A DNA stretch of 64,000 bases from Scleroderma bovista (GCA_037178675.1 JAYMGJ010000521.1:62001-126000); one strand, 5' to 3'. Positions 23,301-35,254 are shown, counted from the stretch's first letter. The notes: generated by a model from the sequence alone, not told the origin. A program made the numbers and translations.

Positions 23301-25345
23301 TGGGAAACTCCCTTCAAGGACACACAGGTTCAGTCAATTCAGTTGCATTCTCACCAGATGGAAGGCATATTGTGTCAGGTTCCAGGGATGAGACAATCCG
23401 ACTTTGGGATGCACAAACAGGTGACCAGGTGGGCAACCCCATTCAAGGGCATACAGGCTCAGTCTTGTTAGTTGCATTCTCACCAGATGGAAGGCGCATT
23501 GTGTCAGGCTCCTCTGATCAGACAATTCGACTTTGGGATGCACAGACAGGTGGTCAGATGGGCAACCCCCTCCAAGGGCACACAGACTCAGTCTTGTCAG
23601 TTGCATTCTCACCAGATGGAAAACACATTGTGTCAGGCTCAGATGATGAGACAATCCAACTTTGGGATGCACACACAGGTGACCAGGTAGTCCACCCCCT
23701 CCAAGGGCACACAAGCTCAGTCAACTCAGTTGCATTCTCACCAGATGGAAGGCACATTGTGTCAGGCTCTTGGGACAAGACAATCCAACTGTGGGATGCA
23801 CAAACAGGTGGCCAAGTAGGCAACCCTCTTCAAGGACATACAGACTGGATCAAGTCAGTTGCATTCTCACCAGATGGAAGGTACATTGTGTCAGGCTCCT
23901 CTGATAAGACGGTCCGAATTTGGGATGCACAGACAGGTGTCCAGGTGGGCAACCCCCTCCAAGGGCATACAGGATCAGTCTTGTCAGCTGCATTCTCACC
24001 AGATGGAAGGCACATTGCATCAGGCTCCTCTGATAAGACAATCCGACTTTGGGATGTACAAACAGGTAGTCAAGTGGGCAGCCCCCTTGAAGGGCACACA
24101 GGCCCAGTCTGGTCAGTTGCGTTCTCACCAGATGGAAGCCACATCATGTCAGGCTCCAGACATGATGCAATCCAACTTTGGAATGCTCAAACAGGTAACC
24201 TGGTGGGCAACCCCCTCCAAGGGCATACAGGATCAATCTTGTCAGTTGCATTCTCACTAGATGGAAGGTACATTGTGTCAGGCTCCTCTGATAAGACAAT
24301 CCGACTTTGGGATGTACAGACAGGTGGACAGATGGGCAACCCCCTTCAAGGGCACACAGGCCCAGTCTGGTCAGTTGCATTCTCACCAGATGGAAGGCAT
24401 GTTGTGTCAGGCTCTTGGGACAAGACAATCCAAATTTGGGATATCCAGACAGGTGTTCAAGTGGGCAACCCTCTTCAAAGGCACACAGACTCAGTCTTGT
24501 CAGTTGCATTCTCACTAGATGGAAAGTACATTGTATCAGGCTCAATTAATAAGACAATTCAACTTTGGGATGTACAGATGAGTAATCAGGTTGGAAGCCC
24601 CCTCCAAGGGCACACAGACACAGTCAACTCAGTTGCCTTCTCACCAGATGGAAGGCACATTGTGTCAGGCTCTTGGGATAAGACAATCAGACTTTGGGAT
24701 GCACAAAAAGGTGTCCAGGTGGGCAACCCTTTCCAAGGACACACAGACTGGGTCAGATCAGTGGCATTCTCACCAGATGGAAAGCATATTGCCTCAGGCT
24801 CCTCTGATAAGACAATACGGCTTTGGGATGCACAGACAGGTAACCAAATAGGTAACCCTCTTCAGGGGCATACAGGCTCAGCTCTGTCAGTTGCATTCTC
24901 CCCAGATGGAAAGCATATTGTGTCAGGCTCAGATGATAAGACAATCCATGTTTGGGAAATACAAATAAGCAGTCAGGAAGTTGACACCTCTCTCAATAAA
25001 TCCACCTCAATGACATCCTCACCAATCCACTTTTCATCATCAGGTGCACATGCACTGAAGGACACTCAGAGTCTTTTTGGTGATGTGTGTGATGTCAAAG
25101 GGGATTTTCGAGACTTTGTCCATTTGCAGAATGATGGCTGGATTGTAGGTCCAAATGGAAAACTGTTGTTATGGGTGCCTCCCTCATACCATTCACTTTT
25201 TATCTACACTCCATGGACCAGTCTGATAATTCCAAAAGGTAGTCCTGAGTTGGACTTAAGTAGGATGGTTCATGGTCCTACTTGGTATAAGTGTTATTCA
25301 CCTGTTTCTACTAGTAAGACATTTAAGAGTGCTGTTGCCAGTTAG
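20381..25345 (+). CDS. NACHT-WD40 STAND protein (fungal NLR-like)
   Basis: Five in-frame exons (20381-20425, 20479-20862, 20914-20964, 21014-22906, 22958-25345) give 1586 residues. The start is MPKEKRNYSPFSQ. The N-terminal third is helical and disordered, resembling the N-terminal domains of Agaricomycete STAND proteins. The NACHT domain begins near residue 335: Walker A GQAGKGKS (about 340), Walker B VVVVIDALDES (about 440), then VRILLTSRP. After a winged-helix/linker region, fourteen 43-residue WD40 repeats fill roughly residues 860-1450, followed by a tail of about 120 residues with GPNGKLLLWVPP. Fungal NLRs of this architecture (the HET-D/E class) sense non-self through highly similar WD40 repeats and trigger defence or cell death; that role is inferred. 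I see no frameshift or stop. Confidence 0.92.
23183..24980 (+). repeat. Fourteen near-identical 129-bp WD40 repeats
   Basis: This coding tandem array has a period of 129 bp (43 residues), each unit opening LQGHT and containing VAFSPDG, IVSGS, KTI.LWD and QTG. Fourteen units equal two seven-bladed propellers. The variation is concentrated at a few positions: the residues after GHT (GSV, DSV, DWI, GPV, SSV), the residue before D in GS.D (S, W, D, R, I), and the pair flanking LWD. High internal identity at DNA level points to concerted evolution by unequal exchange. Confidence 0.95.
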
Positions 25346-27729
25346 TATCTCCAGAGGAAAGGTTGGACACATGGGTTTGCACACAAACAATACACCAATA
25401 GTGTTGTCAATGTAGTTAGTATTGCTGACTGTCTGGGGGCAATGGGACAAAAGAGTGGTAGAGTCAAGAGAGAAAGTACTTTGGTTCAAGCTGATGAGTG
25501 TACAAAGAGCATATAGTATATAATATATTTAGTGAAGCTCAGGCACAACTGCTACTTTTCAAACCTTACCAAATTGGTAGTATACATTTCTTTGACAAAC
25601 TTGCCATGCTTGTCAGTAGGCTCAAAAAATTGGTAGTATACATTTCTTTGACAAACTTGCCATGCTTGTCAGTAGGCTCAAATTTTCTTGGGAACAATCC
25701 TCTTAGTACAGGTAACTTCATTGTTCCTTGGAAAGTAAACACAACCAGAGGAACTATCCTGCCACAAAGACACATTCTTCATTGCAGGTTAATAAGGAAG
25801 ACCTAGAAAATGATTGGGAAAATGCCAACTAATTTGAACTCACTTTGCAACTGGAAACTCTAGTGCACCCATGTAGTGAGCTCTTGTTTCGTTCCAAGAG
25901 CTAGCTGCGACAAATCATTGTCAGTACTGTCTATCTCGAGGCGTGGAAATTCCTCTCTGAGTCGCGAAGCTGTTGATTTTGCTCTACAAGTGAGATACCT
26001 CGGCGGCAGCCCAGGGACTCCAACTTGAAACAAATACTCTCAAAAAATAAAGATGGATCGAGTGAATGAGAGGCGGGTGAATGACGGTAGCAAAAAATTG
26101 AGGAGGACTGGCATCGCAGGAAAGGCTATAAAAATAATGCAGGGCTTGAAGGTCTGTTCGTTGATGGCAAGTCATGTAGATAGTACTTGCGCGTTGGCAT
26201 GACACTCGTGCTGAGGTCGAAAAATACCGATGAAGGCGTGTCCGATACAGCCTTGGGCTTCCGAGTAGCAAGCTTGCTAACTCATGCCAGTGAGGTCGTG
26301 CAATGTATTACACAAGACGAGACACTTGAGGGCCAAGTCCGCGATGATGTACTGGAAGACAGAGTGAGTTGACGGACGGGAAGTAGAGCACAGCATTGTT
26401 GAAGTCGGCACAGGCTTGTAAATAGCGCGAAACGCTCGTTCTTGAACATCGGTTCTGACAGTTGTAACAGCGAATCACCCACAGAACGCAAAATATAACC
26501 CATCAAAATCACATGCAATCGAGAGGAATAGACAAACCTTGGTCTGCTGCCAAAAAATAACGTTTTTTTTCTCGTGGAGAGAAGCACGATAAGGGAAGGT
26601 CTGTGAAAGAACGGAAAATCCATTACGGTGGCATTCCTTGAAGCCTTGGGGTTGTTGGTAGCGTCGTTTTGCTAGAGACAGGTATACGAATTGCTATGGG
26701 TATCTCACTGTGAAATCTACTGCACATGTGTACCTTTTTTCACCTAGAAGTCTTCAGTTTCGCTCTCCCGCAATTGTATGCACAGGTGGGAACAACCCTG
26801 CAAAGTAGGACAGCATGTTGCCACTCACATTGTTTGACTCGCGAGGTTCTCGTTCTCTCCAGCATCATGCAGACTCATACACGATGAGTAGCTGAAGTTA
26901 ACCGCCACACCCGACTGTCGGACATGAGACAGGGCCATTAAAATTGGCACTAGAGTAAGCCGCAGCTCCCCTTGCAAGCAGCCCTGGATCAGGACGAGGA
27001 GGGGAAGAAGCAGGGGAAAGACCAAGCATCGCAAGTAGAAAGACCATTACCCAAGGATGGCGCCATATCGAGCCTCCCACTAGTGTTTCATGTACTGTCG
27101 TGATCCTGGGTTCGGATTTCAGCTCCGTCCGTTGCCCCTTGTAGGCAGCTGCATCCGATGGTCCCGCTACGGACCTGTGGCCCCCTCCTCCGAATTTCGT
27201 CATAATTGGCATGAGTTGACTGGACGTGTCATGCACCCGCGAACACTATGTAGCATGATTACTATATAAAGGACAAGAGCATCTAAGGATGACCAATCAC
27301 GGTGTGCTATTTCCAACTTGCATGACATCCATCCAATTGGATGCACTGATCTTAGTCAGGCCATCAGGAGAATTGCCACCGTGCCTTGCACGAGAATCAG
27401 TGGAAGTGTAAATTAAGGATCCATAGCACAGGGAAAATACAAAGGAAATGGCCTACTACTTGCTTGAATGACACGACAATGGTCACGATACGGTGAATGC
27501 AAAGGTAGGGATACGTGAGGGGAGGAGACATGGTCCAATCCACAACATTGGATACAGCTGTAATAGATAACTCGTGATATCGCAACACTGACGTCAGGAC
27601 AAATATACCACGAGGCACCGTTGCGATGGGGAGGTTGGGTGGCTCGACGAAAGGAAATAGGGACTAGCAGCGAGGGGACAAAGAGTGGGTGCTGGGGGAA
27701 CGGTACGGGAAAAGTCGGAAAGAAGGAGG
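25346..27729. other. 2.4-kb intergenic region
   Basis: It lies between the end of the NLR gene and the 3' end of the DsbA-like gene. Apart from a 56-bp tandem duplication it shows no recognisable gene. Several minus-strand frames of 90-165 codons exist (26282-26623, 26898-27236, 27413-27913), but none has a domain I know and the last overlaps the DsbA-like 3' end. A real but unrecognised small gene cannot be excluded. Confidence 0.4.
25573..25684. repeat. 56-bp tandem duplication
   Basis: Two adjacent copies (25573-25628 and 25629-25684) of a unit beginning AATTGGTAGTATACATTTC and ending AGTAGGCTCAAA are essentially identical. The unit is not a multiple of three and lies downstream of the NLR stop, so this is probably non-coding recent slippage or unequal exchange. 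Confidence 0.9.
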
Positions 27730-28740
27730 TCATTGTACTGGACCCTTGTAGTCGTTGCACGATTGCGTTAACCCCAAAGGTGTCGGTGGCCCTTGTGATA
27801 GTGCGAGTTTCCGGAAGATCTGGACACGTTGAGGACGAAGGCATCACGACGAACACGAGGCTAGACGCACCTGGATGTAGCACTCTTTTGGCTGCACGCC
27901 ATTTACTGCCCATTTCCCGTCAATGATGATGAACGGCACGCCCTTTATACCAATTGCTGTTGCGGCACTAATCATCTTATCCACACAGTCCTGGCACTCT
28001 GTTGATCTCAAGAATTCTGAAGCCTGCATTCGCGATGAGACGATGACATAAGTAAGACACAGTTACGACATTACCTTTTCTCTGTTCATCAGACCTATCT
28101 CTACGGCTGTGTTGACGAGGAAGTCAGCGTCGCTAATGTCGCTGCCTTCTGCAAATGCGGCATTGAAGATGATATCATTGAAATCACGTTGCATATCTTG
28201 ACCTCCGACCTGGTATGCCTTGACAGAAAGCCGATGTGCCAAGTTTGGTCGACACACGATACCATCTTCGGCCCTAATGTGAAACCGGTAAGCGCCAGTA
28301 GTGTGCATGAGGCGAAGAAGAAAACGGACATCTCCAAGCCAGCTTTCTGTGCCATCTCATATACGACTTTCCACTTTGCCTCATACTGGTCGCCGAACTT
28401 CTTGTAGAGATACTCCTTCCGAGATGCTGTCTTGCCCAGATATGGGGATGTCGCGCAGAGTAGCGTAAACGGTCTGAATTCGACGTCGAAACGGACAGGG
28501 AGGTCTCTGCACGCCTCGATGGCATCGTAGAGAACCTTGTTACCGATATAACAGAATGCACATATCTGGATATCGAGAAGGAATGGAAAGACGAAGTGGG
28601 TCAGTGAGCGGAGAATGATCGCGGGAGTGCGATAGGAAGCGAGGCAGCATGTCTGCTGGAGAACGCACATAGTCAGATATAACTATTACTTTCAGGATGC
28701 GTTGCTCTCCGCGTGAGACCGCTGGTTCAGAGTCAGACAT
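27730..28740 (-). CDS. DsbA/FrnE-like thioredoxin-fold oxidoreductase
   Basis: Several exons. The start MSDSEPAVSRGEQRILKV leads into VIVISDY, then after an intron ICAFCYIGNKVLYDAIEAC: a CxxC active-site pair (CAFC) at the expected place of the first helix. It continues FDVEFRPFTL, KKFGDQYEAKW, and across the next intron EDGIVCRPNLAHRLSVKAYQV. The last part includes SDISDADFLVNTA, IGIKGVPFIIIDGKWAVNG (the cis-Pro loop GVPF typical of DsbA folds) and, after a final intron, IFRKLALSQG with a stop at 27730. FrnE-like proteins are cytosolic DsbA-family oxidoreductases. The extended tail of about 25 residues is unusual but open. Redox activity is inferred from the CxxC. Confidence 0.85.
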
Positions 28741-30457
28741 GGTGTGCGGTTGATCGTGTCGCGCCGTACGCCGATGCCCGTCTAATGGTGCAGATCGTTC
28801 GAAAAGGGGTGGATATGAGAGTAGAACTGAGAGCGATGTCGACAGCGAACGAGGGAGAGCCAGAAGGTGAAACGCCGGGGATGAGGATGGTTAAAGGGGA
28901 GTTGTGTGTGTAAGCTGAGCCCCCGTCCATTTACTTGGGAAATCCAGCGCCATTAGCAAGCCAACTCTGTCAGCAGAATTCTTCCCTCCCTTTCTCACGG
29001 AAAACTATTCTACATTACTACCACCGACCCGGACCCCGCCTCTTGTCTGAACCGGATACCACCGCCATCCGGACGATGGTCTTCGCATCGACCTTGACGG
29101 TGAATGACATCCATCGCGGTGGGCGCCGTAGCTGGGGAGGTGGATAAATCGGTCAGAACACGCGAGATCCACATGAATTGCATCCATTAAGCAGCACTCC
29201 ACTCTAGTACTCCGCTGCACCCCATTAGTATGATTGCTGAGTATCCTCAATCAGCATCTCCCACAGGTCCCGCCCTCCTTCGACTTGGAGTGCAGTCCTC
29301 TCCGATATCACCACACGATCAACCCACTCTTTGCTCACTTGTATGACAAACCAATCGCTATTTTACGGTGCTTCTCAGTTGCCACAGCCGCAGTACGCAA
29401 CTCAGCATAGCTGACGGTGAGCTTATGTTCACTTCTCACCCTGGAATGAAGTTGATGACCGATCCTGTCGGTAATCAGGATATGCGCCTGATGTCAATGC
29501 ATCACGGGGGATGAAACAGGTGGCACTGTGTCTCTGTACTATTGCCGGCCTCTTCTTGTCCCTGATCAGCATCTGTCCTTGCCAGCCCTTCGGGTCGGTT
29601 GCGTAAACAGATTGATGCTATCGCAGGCGCTCAGCTGGACCACAGTAGGTGTAATTGCATTCCCTAAAAACGAGGATCTGCAGGCTTCCTCTTCCGTGGA
29701 GAGTTTCATGCTGGCTAATTTGCCCTTGGACCCCGTAGAATACAACACGGGAATTTAGGTAAAGGTAACTAGATGTTCTAGCAATCTTGATGCGCATTTG
29801 TGCACTCATACTGATAATGACAGGCGCTCACCCTTCCCTTGTAAGTGGGTTAGTTGAACACTCAATCTCTTTTGGGAAGACATATATGTGTGCTTGCTTG
29901 TGCGTCATATTTACCGATCTGACGCATGGCAAGGAGCAGGTGAGCGGACAATACGCTACTTATAGGGGCACAGTGCGCATCCTGCAAGAAGTTGATCACT
30001 GGCCCAGTTGGACTTCGTTACTTTGAAGGAAGATATATGCCAGGTTTGATTGTGCATATCTCAGAGGAATCTGAGGGTCGAAACCGGCTTCAGTGCCGAA
30101 ATGGTAAGCACCCAGTGAGTTTGCTGTATGGAGGTCATAAGATAAGCCTGGTTGGCTGGGTGATGCCAAGACTATGTACCTCTGCCATCACGACTCCGAG
30201 TTCACAACCGGTGGGCAGTAACGCCACAGTACTGTGGAGTTGGGCGAAGAATAGATCCATCATGGCTATATGGTAGCTCGTGTTCTGGCCTAAACTGCTC
30301 GGTATCTAACGGTTTCCGAGAGGCGAGCGCCCATCAGTACAGGTCCACCGGGGGCAACCATGGCAAGAAGCTGTAGTTCACACAGCTAATGCCCATCGGT
30401 GGCAACTCTTAAAATGCAGACTCTGGCGAAGCCTCTCCCATTCTCCGTCCTCTAAGC
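28741..30457. other. 1.7-kb intergenic region
   Basis: It is upstream of both the DsbA-like gene (minus) and the exchanger gene (plus). No intact gene is visible. A short minus-strand stretch near 29230-29440 looks like a decayed RNase H-like coding fragment and is listed separately. The remainder holds only short frames. Confidence 0.4.
29230..29440 (-). pseudogene. Decayed RNase H-like fragment
   Basis: On the minus strand this stretch translates, with stops and frame changes, to YAELRTAAVATEK and later WVDRVVISERTA and GRDLWEMLIE. The same blocks occur in the same order in the RNase H-like gene at 58733-59407 (RAELRAALAGL, RRVVIGASSEY, NRDLWEMLFA). About 20 bp of DNA (AGCATCTCCCACAGGTCCCG on the plus strand) is shared exactly with that gene. 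I read it as a relic of a related gene copy; the rest of the gene is not recognisable. Confidence 0.5.
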
Positions 30458-32098
30458 ATGTCTGCAGACGATGAAGTGTACCCTAGCCGAGTCCCCATAT
30501 TCAGGGATGTCGAGAAGGGAATAAAGAATTACTTCTGCCGCAAGGGCAAGAAAAACGTCGGCGTCCTCAAGAGCATCAAGAATATCTATACATGTTCATG
30601 TAAGTCGTTGGACATCGATTAGGTCTTGTCCAGCTGAAGAAGCGGCCATTTCCAGGGCTCAACATATTACTTCTCGCAACACCCGTAGCATGGTGGGCCC
30701 ATTTCTCTGGCGAATGGCACGACTCAGTCGCCTTTGCCTGTGGGTGTTTCCTTGTGCGATTTCGTAGTGGAAAGTAAAACGAAATTCCACAGTGTGCTTC
30801 ATTGCCATTATTCCTCATGAAATACTGTTCGACTACTGTGGTGAACAAATGAAGCTTTATCTCGGGAAAGACGCGGGTGAACTCCTAACCAGCACGCTCA
30901 ACAAGTATGTATCTTCGATTGTGATTACGCGAGGCTGAACCGACACATGGAACAGTGTCGTCGAGGTAACTCTTGCGATCATCTTGTTTCAAAGGTGCAG
31001 GTGAATACATGTGGCCTCAAGTCTGGTGATGACTATATGTGTTTTGTAGTTTGAAACTGTGGCAATCAACTATCACTGGTGTGTACACGGAATTCAAGCT
31101 GAACATCTGTTTTTGAACCATCCTTTCCCAGGTGTCGTGCTTTTGCACCTCCTGCTTGTCCCTGGTGTGGCTTTTTTCACCGGTGGAGCTCGGATATGGG
31201 AACAACACCTTCATCCTGCTCATACTCAACTCAGTCACAGCTTACTAACTGTGGGGTAAGTAGCTCGCAAACTACGTGCTCACTAATAGTCATACTTTCA
31301 TCAGTGTCCTGGCCCTGTTTCTACCTGCTGCTTTCTATGCCGCCATTTATGGAACATCGAGCATAACCTCCGTGGCCAACAGTAACTCCGATGGGGAGTA
31401 TTTTGAGGCAGTTAGAGCCCATTTTCTCGACATCAGCAGAGGTCTTGCAGTGATACTTCTCGTAATGTAAACTATCTTTTCTTTGGGCGTAGTCGCTCGG
31501 TCTCACCATTCTTTTAGTTATATTGGATCCCATATTTATTACCACAATCTCCCGGGAGAGGGTCACAACATGCTCACTTGCCCCGACGTGCCAGCAGGAC
31601 TCGGAAATACAGAAGACAGGCTGGCACAGACAGAGCCTGAAGTCAACCATTGGGTCTGCATTACCTTCCTCATTTCTAATATCGGAATCATGGCTGCCAC
31701 TGCCGAGTGGGTAAGTCCTGGATTTTGACTTGCACGCTTCCATGTTGACTGGTATGCAGCTGGTTGACAGTATCGAATCTATCAAGGAACATACCTTCAT
31801 CACCCAAGAGTGGTTTGGAATTGTTCTTCTTCCAATCGTATCATTCTCAGCAGACAGTGCCATTGCCCTTGGCTACTTCATCAAGCGTGCTGTGAGTCAC
31901 TTTCTGAAGCTTAAGAAGCCTGAACCACCAACAACACTGGCCAAAGCCGAGGCTATTGATTTGAGCATCCAATTCCTGTTATTTTGGACTCCATTTATAA
32001 TGTTACTCGGCTGGTGTATGAATAAATCATTCGACCTGTTGTTGGTGGGTGGCATCTACTTGATGCTGCATCCCCTCGAAACTGCCATTATCTATTAA
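30458..32098 (+). CDS. Ca2+(cation)/H+ exchanger, CAX/Vcx1-like, short C terminus
   Basis: A multi-exon vacuolar-type exchanger. The start is MSADDEVYPSRVP. Exon joins then give SWLNILLLATPVAWWAHFSG, CFIAIIPHEILFDYCGEQM, AGELLTSTLN, NVVEVTLAIILFQ (where CAX proteins have GNAVELI), KLWQSTITGVVLLHLLLVP, FFTGGARIWEQHLHP and AVILLVIYIGSHIYYH. The second half has ISNIGIMAATAEW, LVDSIES, WFGIVLLPIVSFSADSAIA, and IDLSIQFLLFWTPFIMLLGW. CAX proteins move Ca2+ into the vacuole against H+. This one ends soon after NKSFDLLL, where family members continue through about two more helices (the usual FEV..V.S.FLVNY block). No such exon is seen downstream. It may therefore be inactive or diverged. Confidence 0.8.
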
Positions 32099-32150
32099 AT
32101 GACCTGAACACACTGCATGAAAGGGAAGAGTTTGTAGATGGCTATATGTA

Positions 32151-33035
32151 CTAAAATTCTGCCAATAGGTTCTTCCTTTGCTCCCATGTGAGGACTTCTG
32201 GCAACTCTGGCATCCACATTAGTTGCTGCTCAACCTGAAACCTAGGATACTCACCTAGTTCCTTCAAAACAGTCTGCATGATTCTCAACACCTCATGATT
32301 TGGTTTATAGTCAAACCATGAATACAAATAACGATGCAGCCCAACGGACTCGGGTGCCCCCCTCACATACCCAGGAAATGAAGTTGCCATGACACCGAGC
32401 AGCGACCTTGAGAAGAGTGAGCACTGATGAGGTTTAATGCTGCCCACTGAGATAGAGGCTTTGATTAAGTTTGAGATCCTCTCAACAATCTCAGCAAGAT
32501 GATGAAGTGTTGGGTAGTCCCCTCCTTGCCAAATGAGATGCCAAGTGTATTTGGGAAGGGATGGCCCCATGCCATAACGTTCTGCAAAGTAGTCTTGGAT
32601 CCTGCCAGTGTCAGCAGTGTGATTAGTGGTAGCACCAAAAGCATGCAAGTTTTCACTCACGGGCCTAGATAGATGATAACTGTGAACTCCTCAGGGTGCA
32701 TTTTGACCTTTTCTGTGTGTTGGAAAATTATTTGGATTTCTTCACCTGTGGCATAGTGTTGGGTGGCATGAAAAGCATAGGGCATGATCAAGCAGTTAGT
32801 ATGTAAATATAAGGTGACACCCACCATCAACATTTGCTGCCACCACTGTAAACTCGTGTCGGTGGCCCAAAAGTGGGGGCAGGATTTCATAATTTTTGCA
32901 GTCTGTAACACTTATTTCCTGGTCCAGAAGTCGGACCAGTCTCGAGAAACCCTCCACACAACCATGGTTTGTAGAGTGACCATCAGGAAGATACTTTGAA
33001 TCGGGGATGAGTGCATAGAAGGTTTCAGTGCGCAT
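32151..33035 (-). CDS. Uncharacterised protein, local family member A
   Basis: Not recognised. The start MRTETFYALIPDSKYLPDG leads to HRHEFTVVAANVDG. A 5' splice site follows, with a textbook TACTAAC branch point, then EEIQIIFQHTEKVK and YLGP. A second intron resumes at IQDYFAERYGMGPS. The C half includes YTWHLIWQGGDYPTL, HQCSLFSRSLLGVMATSFPG and YLYSWFDYKPNHEV, ending EQRKNLLAEF. It is soluble-looking, with no signal peptide or membrane segment. The same blocks and intron positions occur in the gene at 35882-36934, and a diverged version at 34141-35254. Its stop lies 53 bp from the convergent exchanger stop. Confidence 0.6.
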
Positions 33036-34140
33036 GGTAGTATGTGCTGAGGTGCTAGAAGTTAGTCCTGAAGCTCCTTTTCTGCCTCAAATGTTCAATG
33101 AGGAGGCTCACAGCAACTTGTGCCCCCTAACAGGAGTAATTAGTCTCCTAAATACCATTTATATACAATCTGACTCGCGACAACTTTCACAACACTAGGT
33201 TTCAAATTTCAAAGCTTGCTCTGTTTTCCTGTGGTATCGAGGTTTAGACTGTCTTACAATCAACTGAACCACCATCCAACATCACGTCGTTGAAGTTGTA
33301 ATGATGATTCTGTTTCTAACTTGGATCATCTCGCAAAGATTCATCATATTCATCCCCTGGGCGACCTCATCCTGTGTATGGTCCATTTCACTGGGGGAGT
33401 TGACTCGAATGACGGCTTGTCTCTACGTGCGTAGTCTTTTTTTCCAGCGTTATATCTGTAGTAAAGTACGACACATACTCCTAAGCTGCGAGCCATGGAT
33501 CTAAACGGAGATTTCACACCAGACTGATCCATCAGATGGCATATCAGATATCTGTTGCATGCGTCGATGCAGACGCGGCTGTCCCTCCCAGATGTTGCAC
33601 AGCCAAACGCTCTTTTCAACCACACAAACATCGGTAGCATAACTGCCATGGCACGATAGCCAAGTTCGAACGAAAGATGTGGTAGTGAACAAGGCGACTG
33701 TTCTCCATGGAGCCCAAATGCATGCAGAGGTATTTCCGTTCGCTTGTGTCGTTCAGGTTGCTGCAAGTAAAAGTAGGCCACAGCAAGTTACTACATAAGT
33801 AAGTAATGGTTAGTAACAACAGTGGTTACATCTAAAACCACTAAATAGACCTTGTCATCCAGGGAGTCGCACAACAAAAGCATACATTCAACTTAACGGG
33901 TGCGGTTTTTGATCGCTACACGGTTCAGTGTCCGAGAGCTCGATGAAGGGATGTATATATATATGGACTGGCACAATGTCGACATGGTTGTAAAGACTCG
34001 TGCTGATTCAAAGATTCAGAGTTTACATAAAGAGGCAACGATTCCGTTCCGTTCTGAAATATAGTAGACGAGTGAGGACATGGGTGACGGCATGGTCAAG
34101 CAATGATTCAGACAGCGCTTCGATTCCTCCTTAACTTCTC
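33036..34140. other. Intergenic region
   Basis: It lies between two members of the unknown family and contains the promoter of member A. One minus-strand frame (33350-33781) of 143 codons has no recognisable domain. A TATATATATATGG run at about 33956-33967 is noted. I cannot support a gene here. Confidence 0.35.
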
Positions 34141-35254
34141 CTAAGTTGATTGCATCGCACCATTATTTGTCGATCGATGTGAAATGAACCTCTTCGCTTT
34201 GGAGATGATAGAGGGGTTTCTTGGATGTTCCCGTTGAGTGTCAGGTTCAGTTGTAATGGTGGTGGTGGATTCTGACGAATCAATGGAGAAGATGGTATGA
34301 ACATCGGCCACAGGAGACGAGTTAGTGGCCACAGAAGATGAGTCAACAGCCATAGGGAACAAGTCAGTGGATGAGTGGACACCCTCTGCCACTTCGGAAG
34401 TAGAAGGGAGGGGGTTAGTTGGTTCCACTGCTAGACCGACTTGGTAAATCGCAGGTTGAGCAATGCTCAGTTGTACATCTTTCTCGAGGGTTTCCAACAT
34501 CGCAGACAATTGAGGAATATTCGGATTCTTCATTACTTTTGTCACAAAGGACTCCAATAGGGTCAACTTCATTTTATAATCTCCTTTCTGCTTGACCGGA
34601 GGTACCATGCGGAAGACCGTGAATGCGTACCAAATGCATTGAGTCTCGTAAAGGTTGTATTTAGCTGCTTCTTCGGAAACTGTTTTGGCCACTGCAGCTA
34701 TGAGACGGAGTGTGGGGGGTCTGTCTGGAGCATCCCAATTTCGAGAATATAGTATTCGCTGTTTTTTATCTTCCCTTGGCAAGTCAGGGTGACGATCCCT
34801 ATAAATTGAATTGAATGAATTTCAATGGTCGCCGAGCTAGCATGTGCATGCACACCCAAACATAGTGAAGAGGTCTCGTGCACCGCTCGACTTAGATTTG
34901 GCAAGCTCCTTGCTATTGGCATTCTTGGAAGGCTTACGCTCGATAATTGCCTTTAGTTTAATGTCTGAGAACTCTTTATTGTAATGTCTACCATCCGCGA
35001 ATGTACAACTGGAGCTCACCTCCTGGCAATTGTATCGTTGCACATAGGAAATGGTGAAGGTTTGTAAGACCTTCGTTCCGACCCCAACACTCCAATTGGA
35101 CCACAGTAGCCCCCTCCGGCGGCAATTCCGAGACGAGTTCGAAGAACTGACTGACACTTCTCTCATGTTTATTGGCATCAGGGGATCTGGGTAAATGCTT
35201 TGAGTCAGGAAGTAATGTGTCGGTGAAGACGGTGGCAGCTGTAGTACTGGCCAT
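34141..35254 (-). CDS. Uncharacterised protein, diverged family member C
   Basis: Not recognised. The start MASTTAATVFTDTLLPDSK is followed by HLPRSPDANKHE and SQFFELVSELPPEG, parallel in position to the F.AL.PDSK.LP and F..LV..L blocks of members A and B. Introns then lead to KSKSSGARDLFTMF and a large 3' exon. That exon has RNWDAPDRPPTLRLIAAVAK, YNLYETQCIWYAFTVFRM and a long Ser/Thr-rich tail ending STNNGAMQST. The pattern W....YP.L..LAEIA..I....QC..FS in A and B corresponds to W....PPTLRLIAAVAK...QCIWYAF here, so I place it as a distant paralogue. Middle exon boundaries are not resolved. Confidence 0.5.

Noticed and set aside
23334..24944. Series of plus-frame and minus-strand frames with repeated peptide text over the WD40 array
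   Set aside because: They are shadows of the 129-bp coding repeat (a multiple of three, so all frames stay open) and have no independent support.
23183..24980. Regular repeat array that might be taken for a CRISPR or satellite
   Set aside because: The period is 129 bp, fully coding, with WD40 motifs; there are no unique spacers.
31460..31530. Apparent stop in the Ca2+/H+ exchanger after ILLVM
   Set aside because: A donor GTAAAC inside the ATG/TAA text and the acceptor CTTTTAG give ILLVIYIGSHIYYH, matching the family.
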